Assembly (NCBI GenBank): GCA_023653785.1
Contig: JAMKCH010010124.1
Location: 106,449-170,448 of the forward strand
DNA from: Ophioderma brevispina
Lineage: Eukaryota; Echinodermata; Ophiuroidea; Amphilepidida; Ophiodermatidae
Reading direction: 5' to 3'
Length of the DNA stretch: 64,000 bases
A program made the position numbers and the translations under genes. The notes under the pieces were generated by a model, which was not told the DNA's origin, did no database searches, and saw only the letters and a list, made by a program, of their open reading frames with translations. Shown here piece by piece: positions 12,063-24,017 of this stretch. How positions within the stretch are numbered: position 1 is the stretch's first letter; each line of letters opens with the position of its first letter.

Positions 12063-12937
12063 TTTAACTTTCTGAAGTAAACCTGGAAGTAAACACCACC
12101 AAAAGGTTTAGATGCCATTATATCCACGAACATGTTCAGATTAAACAGCGGTTAAAGACAATGGCCAGTTTCGATGGTTTGAGAGAAACTTCAATTCTCA
12201 TCTATGTGATTAATAGCAATACAGACTCAAAGATAAATCTCCACTCCATCCCAAAATAATTATTTTGATATCTATTTAACCCAAACGTAACAACACGACA
12301 AAATAAAACAATTTTTTTTCTTATACAATTTTACGTTTATCAGTTTGGTAAAGAAGGTATCCACAAAGGCGAGTTGTTATTGTAACATTGAGTATAATTT
12401 CGTTTAAACACTAAGAACAATACGAATGCTATCAGTGCAGTTCAGTTGATTATGACAGATCTTCTTTACTCAATTCTGATTTATACTATAATGACTATTA
12501 TACTATCGGACTATGGCGTAATGTGATAAGAAGAGATTGTACCTAATACAATATCTCTAACAGAAAGGCCCAACTTCAGGAGTGAAATGAGCTCCAAATT
12601 TGGGTGAAAAACGTTTTCAATAATTAGTAATCCTGAAAGAAGGATCACTATACAATTTAAATTATATAATGAATTAAGTATGGTATGAATGACGTGTACA
12701 CTATACATTAAATCCGCGCTATGGGCTATACAAATCGCAATACCATACGAGTTAATATTCTTTTCAGCTGCTAGTCTGTTTATATTGATAGAGAATAAGA
12801 ATTCGCCTTTGTTACTGATCTTAAGTTACAATCAACTTCATAAATTATATATGTGATATAAGCAAGTCGGAGTTCATCAATGTACATTTGCCAGAATTCA
12901 ACATCTATGGCACGCCAGATTTTGGTGGACATAAAAC
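12063..12937. other. No recognised feature
   Basis: AT-rich sequence with short unrelated open frames only. Confidence 0.4.
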
Positions 12938-13047
12938 GTCGAGGTTGACACAACCGCGGCGAGTTTGTCAAAACCGCGGCGAGCCCTTGACACAACAGCG
13001 TCGAGTTTGACACGACCCTGTCGAGTTTGACACAACCGCGTTCGCAG
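12938..13047. repeat. 20-22 bp minisatellite
   Basis: About five units of the form CGTCGAGTTTGACACAACCG, varying at a few positions. They are CpG-rich compared with the surroundings. Confidence 0.85.
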
Positions 13048-14522
13048 ATATGATTAATACTGAAATGATAAAACGTTGGTTCAAAAGCTATCATGCTCGT
13101 TTTCAGATCATGGAATCTTTGAACCGCAACCCAAAATGATCTAGAACGTACGTACGTGCTACCGATTACATACCCGCTACCTAAAACGGCTGATAAGATT
13201 TCTTTTTTTCCAACTCACTAATAGACGTGCGCTAGGATACTCCTAACTGAGTATAGCAAGCCAGAATGCTTTAATCACTGTATTTCGTACAAAAAGGGCT
13301 ACACCCTAGTCAGGCCTTCTGATGCCTTAGTTACGATGATGCAGAACTAGTTTCTGACGTAATAGTTCTAAGAAAAAATGTTTAGGCAGAAGTGAACATC
13401 GGTCTCGACGACCAAACAAGTCCCATGCCGCCACTGAGAGATGGGGAAAAGAGAGAGAGAAGATTAAGAGAAGAAAGAGGGGATGAGGGAGAAAGAGGGG
13501 AGAGAGAAGATAGTCAGCGAGAGTGGGTATTATGCAGAAGTTCCGTCATCATAGAAGCTTATAAACAGAAACATGTTTGGAAAAAGAAAATCTATGGAAT
13601 ACAATCAGTAAAACAGTAACAAAACAAAAAGAAACAGTATCCAGCACAGTTCCCTGTCATTACACTATATTTGAATTATTGATTGTATGTCATTGTTTGT
13701 ATAGTCCTTTACTGGCTCGAACCTATCCAGGGCAAGCACATGACTGCGTCGCATGTTGAACAAAACGACCTTTAAGGTTCAGAACTATGATATCTTCTAT
13801 CGTTTTGCTACTAAATATACAGAGATTGTGTCCCTTCATCCTTTAATACAACACGAAATATCCTTTCGGGGTAATTTGGGGTGGGTTTTTACTACTCACC
13901 CTGTATTCCTGCAATCGGGTACTTTTTAGATTTCTTAAAAGTTTTCTAGGAGCAACAACGTCAAAGAACAGTAGGTTCCTATAGCCTGGATCCACCCCTA
14001 ATCGTGTTTTATAGCGGAATCGTTTCCAAATGTAGAAAGTAGCATTGGTTTTCTCCCACTAGTACACTTGTACATTATAGCTACTTTGCCCTATTTTTTA
14101 GCGATACCTGCCAATGATATTTCCTCGTCGGATATAAGGCTCATATGGTGATATTTGATCTGATGAAAATCCCATAGAAATGATTTAATATAGAACCTGT
14201 AACCTCATGAAGTAAGTGAGTCTAGGTCGTCTAAGACTATTAAAACAGTTCCACTGATACAATTGCTTAGAGACCTACTTCGAAGACAGCATTATTTGCG
14301 TCCGTACTCGTGTCAATTGAAGCAAATACTGGTACTGGCAGATTCATTATTCAACCATTTCGCAAAACTTGCCCTGACGTAAGACCACAACAAGTCAATT
14401 TAAATTAGTCTTTAACACAAATCGTATGTAACTTTTTCAAGGATGCAAATTGTGCACCATTTTTATTCCGGTCAGTGCATTATTCCGCAGCGTGGAAGCC
14501 TGATTTTGGGGGGGCATGAGAT
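13048..14522. other. No gene; purine-rich patch
   Basis: About 13436-13535 is an almost pure A/G run on the plus strand (GAGAGAGAAG-type). Nothing else was recognised. Confidence 0.5.
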
Positions 14523-14650
14523 CAAAATGTCTGATAAAGTATTTTTTTTCAGCTGATTATATCTTCTGAAAGGGTAATAAAATGGAACCAAGGTGGGTGG
14601 AAAATTGCGACCCTGGGCAATTTGAGAATCCAAGATGGCCGCCATTGGGC
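14523..14650 (+). repeat. Dispersed repeat copy 1
   Basis: This block (CTGATAAAGT, CAGCTGATTATATCTT, then GGCAATTTGAGAATC and AAGATGGCCGCCAT) is the reverse complement of 17400-17527. The copies are about 80 percent alike by eye. The element type is unknown. Confidence 0.75.
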
Positions 14651-15555
14651 TTTAAACATTCATCCACCAAAACAAAAAGTTCCCCAATGCCTCCCTCATA
14701 TTTGGGAACTTTAGAAAATATGCAGCCCGAAAAACTCTATTTTTGATCAATTTGGCTACCTCCCACACAAAGATTCCTATTTTCACACCTCTGTCACAGG
14801 AATTTCCCTGGTTTGGGAAGGGCCAGCCTTACATCCGTATCCATTACCTATGTGGGTCACCTCGAAGGTTTTAACTCTCGTCTACCCAGAGTTTTTCGTA
14901 ACTAGAGATAGGCATAGATGCCAGGCGTTGCGTCTGGCCAAATGAAGGGGCCAGCTGTACATTTATAGATGTTGTGGCGCATCCCCGGGCGCAGGGGGAG
15001 GGGGCATGATAGGGTATAGACATGTGCCAATCCTAAATGCTGGATACCACATCAATAATGAAATTCCAAAAACTTTCCAAGGGCCCCTGGGTTGTTTGTT
15101 GAAGGCATGCTGAAGGGATTTCAATGTACTGGTACAAGTCTTGAACTGTTTTGATGTGTCACATCTTTTGTGTGTTAGCTCCTGTGGCTTGGAGAAGGAG
15201 GTTGTTTGATTGAGGATTCTGGTGGTGAGAGGATACATTACCCATCGGGGAATGCATCCTCTCACCTACTGATTTTGCGGATGTTTTTCATCAACATCAT
15301 CATTATACTATTTGGCTTAAAGTGTATCGCCAGCTTTCACCAACCTTTGGTACGGTATTCACAATACGTTCGTCTTGTTGTCCGAGTGTAGACCTATTCA
15401 TTTGATACGGTCCGATCCAGCTCATTTTAACCGTATTTTTTCGTCGAAATAAAATGAAATAAAAAAAAAAAAAAAAAATCTAATTAGTAACTTGAATACT
15501 CATTATTGGCTAAATTTTATAATGATGGAATATGAAAGATGAAGGGAAAAAATAA
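14651..15555. other. No recognised gene
   Basis: An unassigned region. An A-run of about 18 bases near 15460 may mark the tail of a plus-strand retroelement. Confidence 0.35.
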
Positions 15556-15627
15556 TTCGCCCCCGTGTGGGATTCCGAACCTGGGATGGCTGGTCACAGG
15601 TCAAGAACTTTTCCACCCGCCAAGCGG
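15556..15627 (-). repeat. tRNA-like SINE head
   Basis: On the minus strand the sequence CCGCTTGGCGGGTGG resembles a Pol III A box. About 35 bases on, GGTTCGGAATCCC resembles a B box with one extra base. The spacing fits a tRNA-derived SINE promoter. It does not fold as an intact tRNA gene by eye. Confidence 0.5.
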
Positions 15628-15839
15628 GATTATGTTTCTATGTTGGAAAATTTAAAAACCGTAACCTAATTAAAACAAAACGTCAAAACATTCTAAATTT
15701 ACAATTTTGCGTAGCGAATAATGGTTCGATTGTAAAATCTAAACAATTACTACAATCGGTCGAATTTGGTATCAATTTGAAGAGAAAAGATTGTTTGGGT
15801 GACTTTCCCGAGCACCGAATGCTCCGAGACGGCTTAAAT

Positions 15840-16970
15840 CAGGTGATCCATTGTGTCCTTCCCCCCGATCTCATCTCGGGAGAGTACCCCCCCCCCCCCC
15901 CCGAAAAAAAAATGCTATCGTTACGTCACGGGTGATCGGTGCCTATTGTATCCCTCCCCCTCCCATCGATGATACCGATAGTCCTCGAGAAGTAAGCTCG
16001 GTCCCCCCCCCCCGACAACTGCCTGGTTCTGTTGGTGGCCCCATGGGGCCGGCTCAGCTGTGGTCCCACCGGTCTTCTAGACTGCAGTGGGGACTAGGTG
16101 GTGCTGCTAGTAGCGTCTCCGCCGATGCGTCCGTCCCGGACGTTTGTTAAAACAAAAAAAAAAACACCAATCCGCGCTCCTCAAACTGGACTGTCTGGCC
16201 GCATTTCCGCTAACAATAACCTCAGGCTGTACTTTCTGAACAGGCTGCCGCGCTCGCTGCTTAGGCAAGGGAGGAAGTCAACTAGAATAATGATTCTCGA
16301 CGCTGCTGGGTCTATAGATGTTGTCAGTCAATCGATCGATTGATCTGCTGTCTGCTTCTGTAGGGCATATCGGGGATTTCTAACGGATTTCCCTTGGGGT
16401 TTGGGCGTCCAAACCGTCAAGTGGCTACCGCACCGCGATTGGGGGGCCTCCATGAGTAGTCTCCTAATAGCCCAAGCCTCATGAATCTGCCGAAGGGCGT
16501 GTTTTCGGTTCGGCTCCCGGTTGGTTCACTCGTTCCGGAGTGGGATCTTCCGCTAGTTCTCCAGTTCTTAGGGAATTCAACCACTGCGATGGCCAGTATC
16601 CGGGACTAGGAAGACGGCCCTTCTGGTGGCATTCGCTTCCTTCGAGGGGGTTCCGAAATACATACCTTGTTCATTGAACAGGCTCACCCGGCGGTGGTCG
16701 AAGGACCGCGGCGTGTCCCATCCCACGCTAAGATCAGACTCTGTCCTTTCACAACACCGTGCCAGTTTTCTCTCCCGGACCTGCCTTGGATGCGGGACGG
16801 TCGAAGAAACCCTGGTGCCCCGGTCAGGGCACTAAATGGTACCAAGCAAGCATCTTGAAGGGCTCCTGGAAGACATAACAGCTTTTCATCTAGACGCCCC
16901 CAACCCATATGGTCCAGTATCGAGGACCCAGCCGCTGGGTTGCCTCAACAATCCGTAGCGCACACCGACA
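15840..16970. other. GC-rich block, unclassified
   Basis: Base composition shifts to clearly GC-rich and CpG-containing, with C-runs near 15890 and 16000. Several plus-strand frames stay open for 60-100 codons but show no family motif I recognise. It could be a retroelement 5' region or a short host exon cluster. I cannot decide. Confidence 0.35.
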
Positions 16971-17083
16971 ACATCACAATCAGTTGGGTCGCTCTCGGTT
17001 AGGTAACAGCTACAAAAATGCATTTTGAGTTGCCCCCTCTGTACAAACTGCAATATTTTAGTGTTTTTTATGGCACCGCCCAT

Positions 17084-17527
17084 CGTTGATTTTCTAATTG
17101 CCTAAGGGTACAAGTTTACATCCATCTTAATATATATTATACCTATTCGAGATATATAATCAGATAGAAAAATCTAAACGTGTATGTTGGGTTGATCTCT
17201 CTGTGAAAGTGCATTTTCGGGTTTCTGCTTTTAAAAATGGCGGCCAGCTTGTATTTCTCAAATTAATAAAGCGTGCCTTCCAGATACCTTTAATTTTACA
17301 TTTCCACCCTCTCTACCTCAAACATAAGATTATTAAAAAAAAAACATTAACAGCATTTTTTTGGGGTGTCCTTGCCCATGGAAACTTCAATTTTGGGGTT
17401 TTTTACAGTGAAATGGCGGCCATCTTGATTCTCAAATTGCCCCAGGGTGGCAATTTTACAACCCCCGGATTCCATTATATACCTTTCAAAAGATATAATC
17501 AGCTGATAAAAAAACTTTATCAGAGAT
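17084..17527 (-). repeat. Decayed tandem copies of the 14.5-kb repeat
   Basis: Copy 2 of the dispersed repeat lies at 17400-17527 in inverse orientation. An older version lies at 17084-17175, and a partial one (GGCGGCCAGCTTG, then TTCTCAAATT) at about 17237-17275. The elements therefore sit as a degraded tandem group. Confidence 0.65.
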
Positions 17528-17653
17528 TTTCATCTACTCCTCCCCCGCTGCTGGACTATATGGCCGCAAAGCAGTCACGGAATTGGAATAAATATATAAC
17601 GGTACTACACATTCACAAGGATAGTCAATTATACAATATTGGACTCCCTAGAT

Positions 17654-17937
17654 CAAGCCCGTACGCAGGGTGGTGGGGGTGCGGGGGTTTCGGTCCGCCC
17701 CGCCCAAATTCCACAAGGGGGAAAAAGTAGTCCACTTTTTGGCTGATTTTTTGATAAAAAGGTCCAAAAGGTAGAGAAAATACGGCGAAAAAGTCCACAT
17801 TCTGGTGATGAGATCTTCAAACGTCCAAACAGACCATTTTAGGGGGTTTAGGTGGCATTTTTCCAAAAACGGTCCACTTTTTCGAAGACCCCACCCCCCG
17901 GAAAAAATTCCTGCGTTCGGGGCGGCGGCGTGCCCTG
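17654..17937. mobile_element. hAT-like non-autonomous element (G/C-rich ends)
   Basis: An 8-bp direct repeat CCCTAGAT at 17646-17653 and 17938-17945 flanks a segment whose ends are inverted relatives: CCGTACGCAGG on the left and the complement of CCTGCGTTCGG on the right, each beside a G-run or C-run. An 8-bp duplication with CA-starting ends fits hAT. The terminal match is imperfect. Confidence 0.6.
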
Positions 17938-17945
17938 CCCTAGAT

Positions 17946-20550
17946 AAATCCCTATATCCCTTAATCCTTAAATGTCATTTTTTGCCACTTCCGGCTCCAC
18001 GGAGCGGTCCCCTACCTTAATTGTGTTTAGTGAAAATTTGCTCCCTAGATCACCAAGACAATACAGCTACCTCTCTTTTTTCGGCGAGGGTCAGTTGTAG
18101 TCTTTTTCTCTAGGACGTAAAGGGATACATAAGGCACGGTGACTAGCATAGTTTGTAGAAACGTGAACTAATACCACTCTGTAAAATGGCTGAATCGTGA
18201 TCCCCTTGGACGTGTTTTATACTCCGTTATCATATATACACTGAACGAAACTATTCGCGTCTGCATTTATGCCTCAAACAGGCGTCTACAAGTTCCATTG
18301 AGTATAACTCTAACCAAATCGCAACCCATTTTTTCCCTTTGATGCACTAGTCGGGTATTGTGCAAAGGAGACGGTTCGAGATCTTGACCTGGGCAAAAGA
18401 AGACACTTTGGTTTTTATTATCACAAAAGAGCACGCAGTCGCGCGCACCGATCTCCTTTTACAGATAGAATAATGAAAGGGTATTGAAATGTGCAAAAGA
18501 GACCTTCTGACCTCAGATTTTGATGTCGACCACCGATTTTCCAGCAATCTAGATGAGCTTGCTACCCACCCTTGCTAATAAATCGGTTGGCACTGAACGT
18601 GGTGAATATGACCAACTAGCGGACTCTACAGGTCACGACTTTTAACATTAGCTACAGTAGCAAACTTTAACACGGCAAATCAGTTTTAGCGGGAACGAAA
18701 TAATACTGGCGTACATAAATACTAGCCGCGCTAAAATTGCTTAGGGCCGTAAAAACCATACTCCCTCAGAAAATACAATTAAGTTAATTGAAAATTGAGG
18801 ATTTAGATCCAATGAGCAAACTCATAGACTGAACCAATGAACGTTGATAAAGACCCATTCAAGCTGGGGACTGAATAACTTCTAGTTTATTAAACTACAT
18901 TATGTGTGCGAAATGCTCAGTATGTTAGCAAGCGAGATTCTCCTGATCTTAGTTGTTTCGAGCCATTTCCCTTGCCGAGGTAGTCGAGAGGTGATAAACT
19001 TAACGCATGAGAGATTGGCATGTTGATGTGGTCAATTAAATCGAACAACTGCCAGGATTATTATCACTTGGGTCCCTAATACAATTTCACATTTCTAACT
19101 CTACCCAAGCCACTTTGAAACACTCTTTTCAGGGTTCTATTCCTACAACCGCCAGAGATCCTTGGCTCACTGCCACGCGTGCAATGGCTACGTAAGGAAT
19201 TATTATATTCACCAAGCTTGTGGTGTCCATACTGCTGTGTCACTAGCGCGTTACCGCCAACACGCACAATACTGGCAAAAATGTTGGCATTTTGGTCATG
19301 CAACGTCCTCAAGCAATATGTCATTTATATAGTTTGGAAGCCATTTTAAAAACTATTTTTTTGCCAATCCGCTTTTCCTTCTTGCATAATAATCATACTA
19401 TTGGTGTCGTTTTCGTTCATAACAGAAAATATCGCCCTCGCACAGAAAATATTGAGCTCGTACCTTCGACTCGCCCGATATTTGATCTATGCTCGGGGAT
19501 ATTTTTTCTGTTATAACCTCAAGCCATCCAATATTATATAACTATCGTAGCGTGTACACAGTGTACGTAATTCAGTGTGATTAAGGGGTTGACCCGATCG
19601 ACAACATCTCCCAATTTATCCCATTCAAACTTGAGATTTTGGTTATGAGAAAGTTCATATTTTCTTAGTACCCGAGTGAATTTGGCTCAAGAATGTTTCC
19701 TTTTCACTTTCTTAAACCGTGAGCAGTTGTGTGCTTATACTTGGCAATATGAAAGTTTCTGTGCATGAAATCAATCGACGAAGAATTCCCCGTTATGCGT
19801 AAGTACAGCACCATGTATGTCATCCAAACCTCGCTATTGTGTTTTTTCTATAAGTGTACTCAAATCAAAATTACGTAAAACTTAGTGTTCTTTTTGAGGA
19901 GGAAGATATTAAGAATGCCATCAACAGACCACAGCTATAAACAAACAAACAAAACAAACAACAAACAAATAAGCACACGATGCCTTTATATTCATCGTTT
20001 TTATTACATTTAAATTAATATTGCTTGGAATCAAACACCAGGTAGCATATATATATATATATATCTTGCGATGTGCTATATTGGATCTTGTTGACGTAAT
20101 TATGGAATTGATAGACCGAATACGGTAGGGATAGAATAGACAATGGTTATAAGAATGATGTCAAAGGCAGCATGATCGGGAAAATATAGATATAGCCTGC
20201 GATAGTAAACACGATATTACTTGAACTGCCTATGTGATATTGAAATGTGATATGTGAAATTGTCATGAAATAAAATGTTAATTATTCCCTCATAAAAATG
20301 GAACAGTCAAAAGTTGTTTGTGTGATAATTTATTTTGCTATTGCACGATAGGCAGACATTATTTGTTTTATGTAACAGCTTTGTGTGATATCATGTGATA
20401 GCAAAACTATTACAAGGGAAAAAAATTACATCGCTGAAATCAGTTTAAACGGTTTTGGAATAAGTAATTATAACCGCCGATAAAAGATAAATCATCATTC
20501 TTGTTCTTTCCCAGATAATTTTACCATTGCTTTCACACCAAAATACCTAA
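17946..20550. other. No gene; weak foldback and microsatellites
   Basis: A decayed foldback lies at about 19419-19515 (ATAACAGAAAATATC against its complement). A (CAAA)n-like run is at 19939-19972 and an (AT)9 run at about 20047-20064. Nothing coding was recognised. Confidence 0.5.
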
Positions 20551-21633
20551 AATCTAATTGTTGGGAAGAAAGAGCCACAGTAACAACTCTTTTGTAATCT
20601 TTTATATCGTGTTTATCTGCTTATTCAATTTGTTCAAGCTAATACAAATCCTCCATTTCCACCCCACCTCATTATTGTCAATTAACAAACTCAGCTCAAA
20701 GCAAGAATGAATCGACGCAGAGTCAAAGTGTTAAGGTTGACGCAATATAATTGGTTGTTACAAGTTTACATGACCACAAACACTAACTACATATATTTAT
20801 ATTTGTTGGTTATTTTTACCTTTAGTTATATCACGTTGTTACTACTGTATTTTGTTTTTGTTGTTGTCTGTCTTTGACAATGGGTACACATGTGAGCATC
20901 TTGTATAATTCGTACCAACCAGGAACCTACTGCACATATGATGAAATGCTGACAAAATTTAACTGGGACAGTTAGGGCTGCAGAGATGCAAAAGCAACAA
21001 AACAATTTCTTGATGCAATAATAGCAACAGTAACAACAATAGCAGTGTCATGATAAACACTCAGCTCGGCCAATCATTACATTAACCACTATTCATTGTA
21101 TTGCAAAATCTTGATTATTGTTACTGTCAAATAAAAAAAAAAAAAAAAAAAAAAAAATAACATAAAAATCTAATTGTTGGAAAGAAAAGAGCCACAGTAA
21201 ACACTACTTTTTAATCTTTTATATCGTGTTTATCTGCTTATTCAATTTGTTTCCAGCTAATAACAAATTCCTCCATTTCACCACAACTCAATTATTGTCA
21301 ATTAACAAACTCAGCTCAAAGCAAGAATGAATCGACGCCAGAGTCAACAAGTGTTAAGGTTTGACGCAAGAATAATTGGCTGTTACAGTTACATGACCAC
21401 AAACACGAACTACATTATTTAGTATTTGTTGGTTATTTTTACCTTTAGTTAGCATCACGTTGTTACTGTATTTTGTTTTGTCGTGTCTTTGACAATGGGT
21501 ACACATGTGAGCATCTTGTATAATTCGTACCAACCATGCAGGAACCTACTGCACATGAAATGCTACCAAAATTTAACTGGGACAGTTAGGGCTGCAGAGA
21601 TGCAAAAGCAACAAAACAATTTCTCCTACTTAA

Positions 21634-21983
21634 AGGTGCAACAAGAGATTTCACATATCAGGTGTCCCTAAAAAATCGAAAGTACTGATTTTTGCCCTGA
21701 TGTAAAGCTTTCTATAAAATATAACCCCATCTGAAAGGATTAAGCTGAGAAATGTTTCTTTGGTACAAAAAAATTTGAAATTTCTATTTTCGTATAGGAG
21801 CAAATACGAAATTCAGCCTATGTTTTATATTGAAATATAAGCAAATCAAAATCACCTTTTCCCTCTCTTGTAAGGCATTTCTGTAGCCAAATACCAGGTA
21901 AGAAATCTATTTTATGTCTAGTCTATATGAAATTACTATTATGACACAATATTTGGGTACCTCAAAAATCTCTTGTTGCACCT
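21634..21983. mobile_element. TTAA MITE in tandem unit B
   Basis: A 350-bp element with perfect 18-bp terminal repeats AGGTGCAACAAGAGATTT, flanked by TTAA at 21630-21633 and 21984-21987. Unit A lacks it. Confidence 0.92.
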
Positions 21984-22613
21984 TTAATGTTGATGCAATA
22001 ATAGCAACAGTAACAACAATAGCAGTGTCATGATAAACACTCAGCTCGGCCAATCATTACATTAACCACTATTCATTGTATTGCAAAATCTTGATTATTG
22101 TTACTGTCAAATAAAAAAAAAAAAAAAAAAAAAAAAATAACATAAAAATCTAATTGTTGGAAAGAAAAGAGCCACAGTAAACACTACTTTTTAATCTTTT
22201 ATATCGTGTTTATCTGCTTATTCAATTTGTTTCCAGCTAATAACAAATTCCTCCATTTCACCACAACTCAATTATTGTCAATTAACAAACTCAGCTCAAA
22301 GCAAGAATGAATCGACGCCAGAGTCAACAAGTGTTAAGGTTTGACGCAAGAATAATTGGCTGTTACAGTTACATGACCACAAACACGAACTACATTATTT
22401 AGTATTTGTTGGTTATTTTTACCTTTAGTTAGCATCACGTTGTTACTGTATTTTGTTTTGTCGTGTCTTTGACAATGGGTACACATGTGAGCATCTTGTA
22501 TAATTCGTACCAACCATGCAGGAACCTACTGCACATGAAATGCTACCAAAATTTAACTGGGACAGTTAGGGCTGCAGAGATGCAAAAGCAACAAAACAAT
22601 TTCTCCTACTTAA

Positions 22614-22964
22614 AGGTGCAACAAGAGATTTCACATATCAGGTGTCCCTAAAAAATCGAAAGTACTGATTTTTGCCCTGATGTAAAGCTTTCTATAAAAT
22701 ATAACCCCATCTGAAAGGATTAAGCTGAGAAATGTTTCTTTGGTACAAAAAAATTTGAAATTTCTATTTTCGTATAGGAGCAAATACGAAATTCAGCCTA
22801 TGTTTTATATTGAAATATAAGCAAATCAAAATCACCTTTTCCCTCTCTTGTAAGGCATTTCTGTAGCCAAATACCAGGTAAGAAATCTATTTTTATGTCT
22901 AGTCTATATGAAATTACTATTATGACACAATATTTGGGTACCTCAAAAATCTCTTGTTGCACCT
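22614..22964. mobile_element. TTAA MITE in tandem unit C
   Basis: The same element as in unit B, 980 bases further on and one base longer. It was duplicated with its unit rather than inserted independently, since both flanks and the TTAA site are identical. Confidence 0.92.
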
Positions 22965-23096
22965 TTAATGTTGATGCAATAATAGCAACAGTAACAACAA
23001 TAGCAGTGTCATGATAAACACTCAGCTCGGCCAATCATTACATTAACCACTATTCATTGTATTGCAAAATCTTGATTATTGTTACTGTCAAATAAA

Positions 23097-23830
23097 GCAA
23101 ACGTGTTGGTGTAAAATATTCATACTTTATTCAATATTTAATAACAAAACAAGCATAGTTGACCAGCACAAAATTCGATTTGGGATATTCACAGTAAAAG
23201 AGTTGGAAAGACGATAAGTGTAAGAGAGGTCAAATCTATGAAGTCCAGCAATTCTCACGGCAGCGTAAAGTGGCAAGCTTTGTTTTTGAATAAATAATAC
23301 ATTATGTACTTTGTTGTCTCTGTTGTGATGAATAAAATAAACATAATTGAAATAATTGGTTTAAAAGACATTTCACGGGGACTCTGTCAGGTCAGCCTGG
23401 GAACAGGCATCTTTCCACCATTATTCATTGACCAAATGATTTGAGCTTGCACAAACTCTAATCTTGCAGATGGTTGTTAAATATGTTGAATTCATTGGAA
23501 CGTGCATTTACCTGTTTAAAAAACGGTACAATCAGAGAATTGCTTTTGAAACATCGGGGACTAAATTACCTAAAATTAATATCAGTTTAAAGAGTAAGAA
23601 CTATGCTTTCTAATGATGTTTTAATTCATTTCATTTGCTTTTGACACTCTTGGGATACACTCAATTAACTTCACTGAGTTCAAATCACGTTTGTCGGTTT
23701 GTGCCACTTTCGGGCGATGTACAACTCATTTAAACACGTTGCATTAATCGATATTTGGTTGTAATAATCTTCTCAGCATTACAGAATGTTACGAGTTTGA
23801 ATTTGGTTCCTGCTGCTGGTATGATAATAT
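23097..23830. other. No recognised feature
   Basis: AT-rich; no gene or repeat was recognised. Confidence 0.4.
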
Positions 23831-24017
23831 GGGACTTTCCGTAACCTGACCCCTCTGACCATGGAGTTGATCTGACACACTTTTTTCTGACACACTTATG
23901 AATTCGGAAACCTTAACGGAATAAACATGACGTTGTGCTTTATTCCGTGAAAGGTTTCCGAATTCATAAGTGTGTCAGAAAAAAGGGTGTCAGATGGATC
24001 AGGTTCCGGAAACTCCC
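23831..24017. repeat. 187-bp foldback MITE
   Basis: It begins GGGACTTTCCGTAACCTGA and its right end read in reverse is GGGAGTTTCCGGAACCTGA. The inner arms share TGACACACTTATGAATTCGG and its complement. TAT lies on both sides (23828-23830 and 24018-24020), which may be a 3-bp target duplication as in Harbinger-type elements. Confidence 0.8.

Larger units (their letters stand above)
20551..23096. repeat. Three tandem copies of a polyadenylated-looking unit
   Basis: Unit A is 20551-21131, unit B 21167-22146, unit C 22147-23096. Each begins near AATCTAATTGTTGG and ends GTTACTGTCAAATAAA. After A and after B comes the same run of about 27 A followed by TAACATAAA. B and C are identical over some 950 bases except for one extra T in C (near 22892). 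A differs from B by many small indels and lacks the MITE that B and C carry. The unit has no coding capacity that I recognise. Confidence 0.95.

Noticed and set aside
21483..22651. Two identical 62-codon open frames in the tandem units
   Set aside because: They are identical only because the unit is duplicated. The frame is short, has no motif, and is not open in the diverged unit A.
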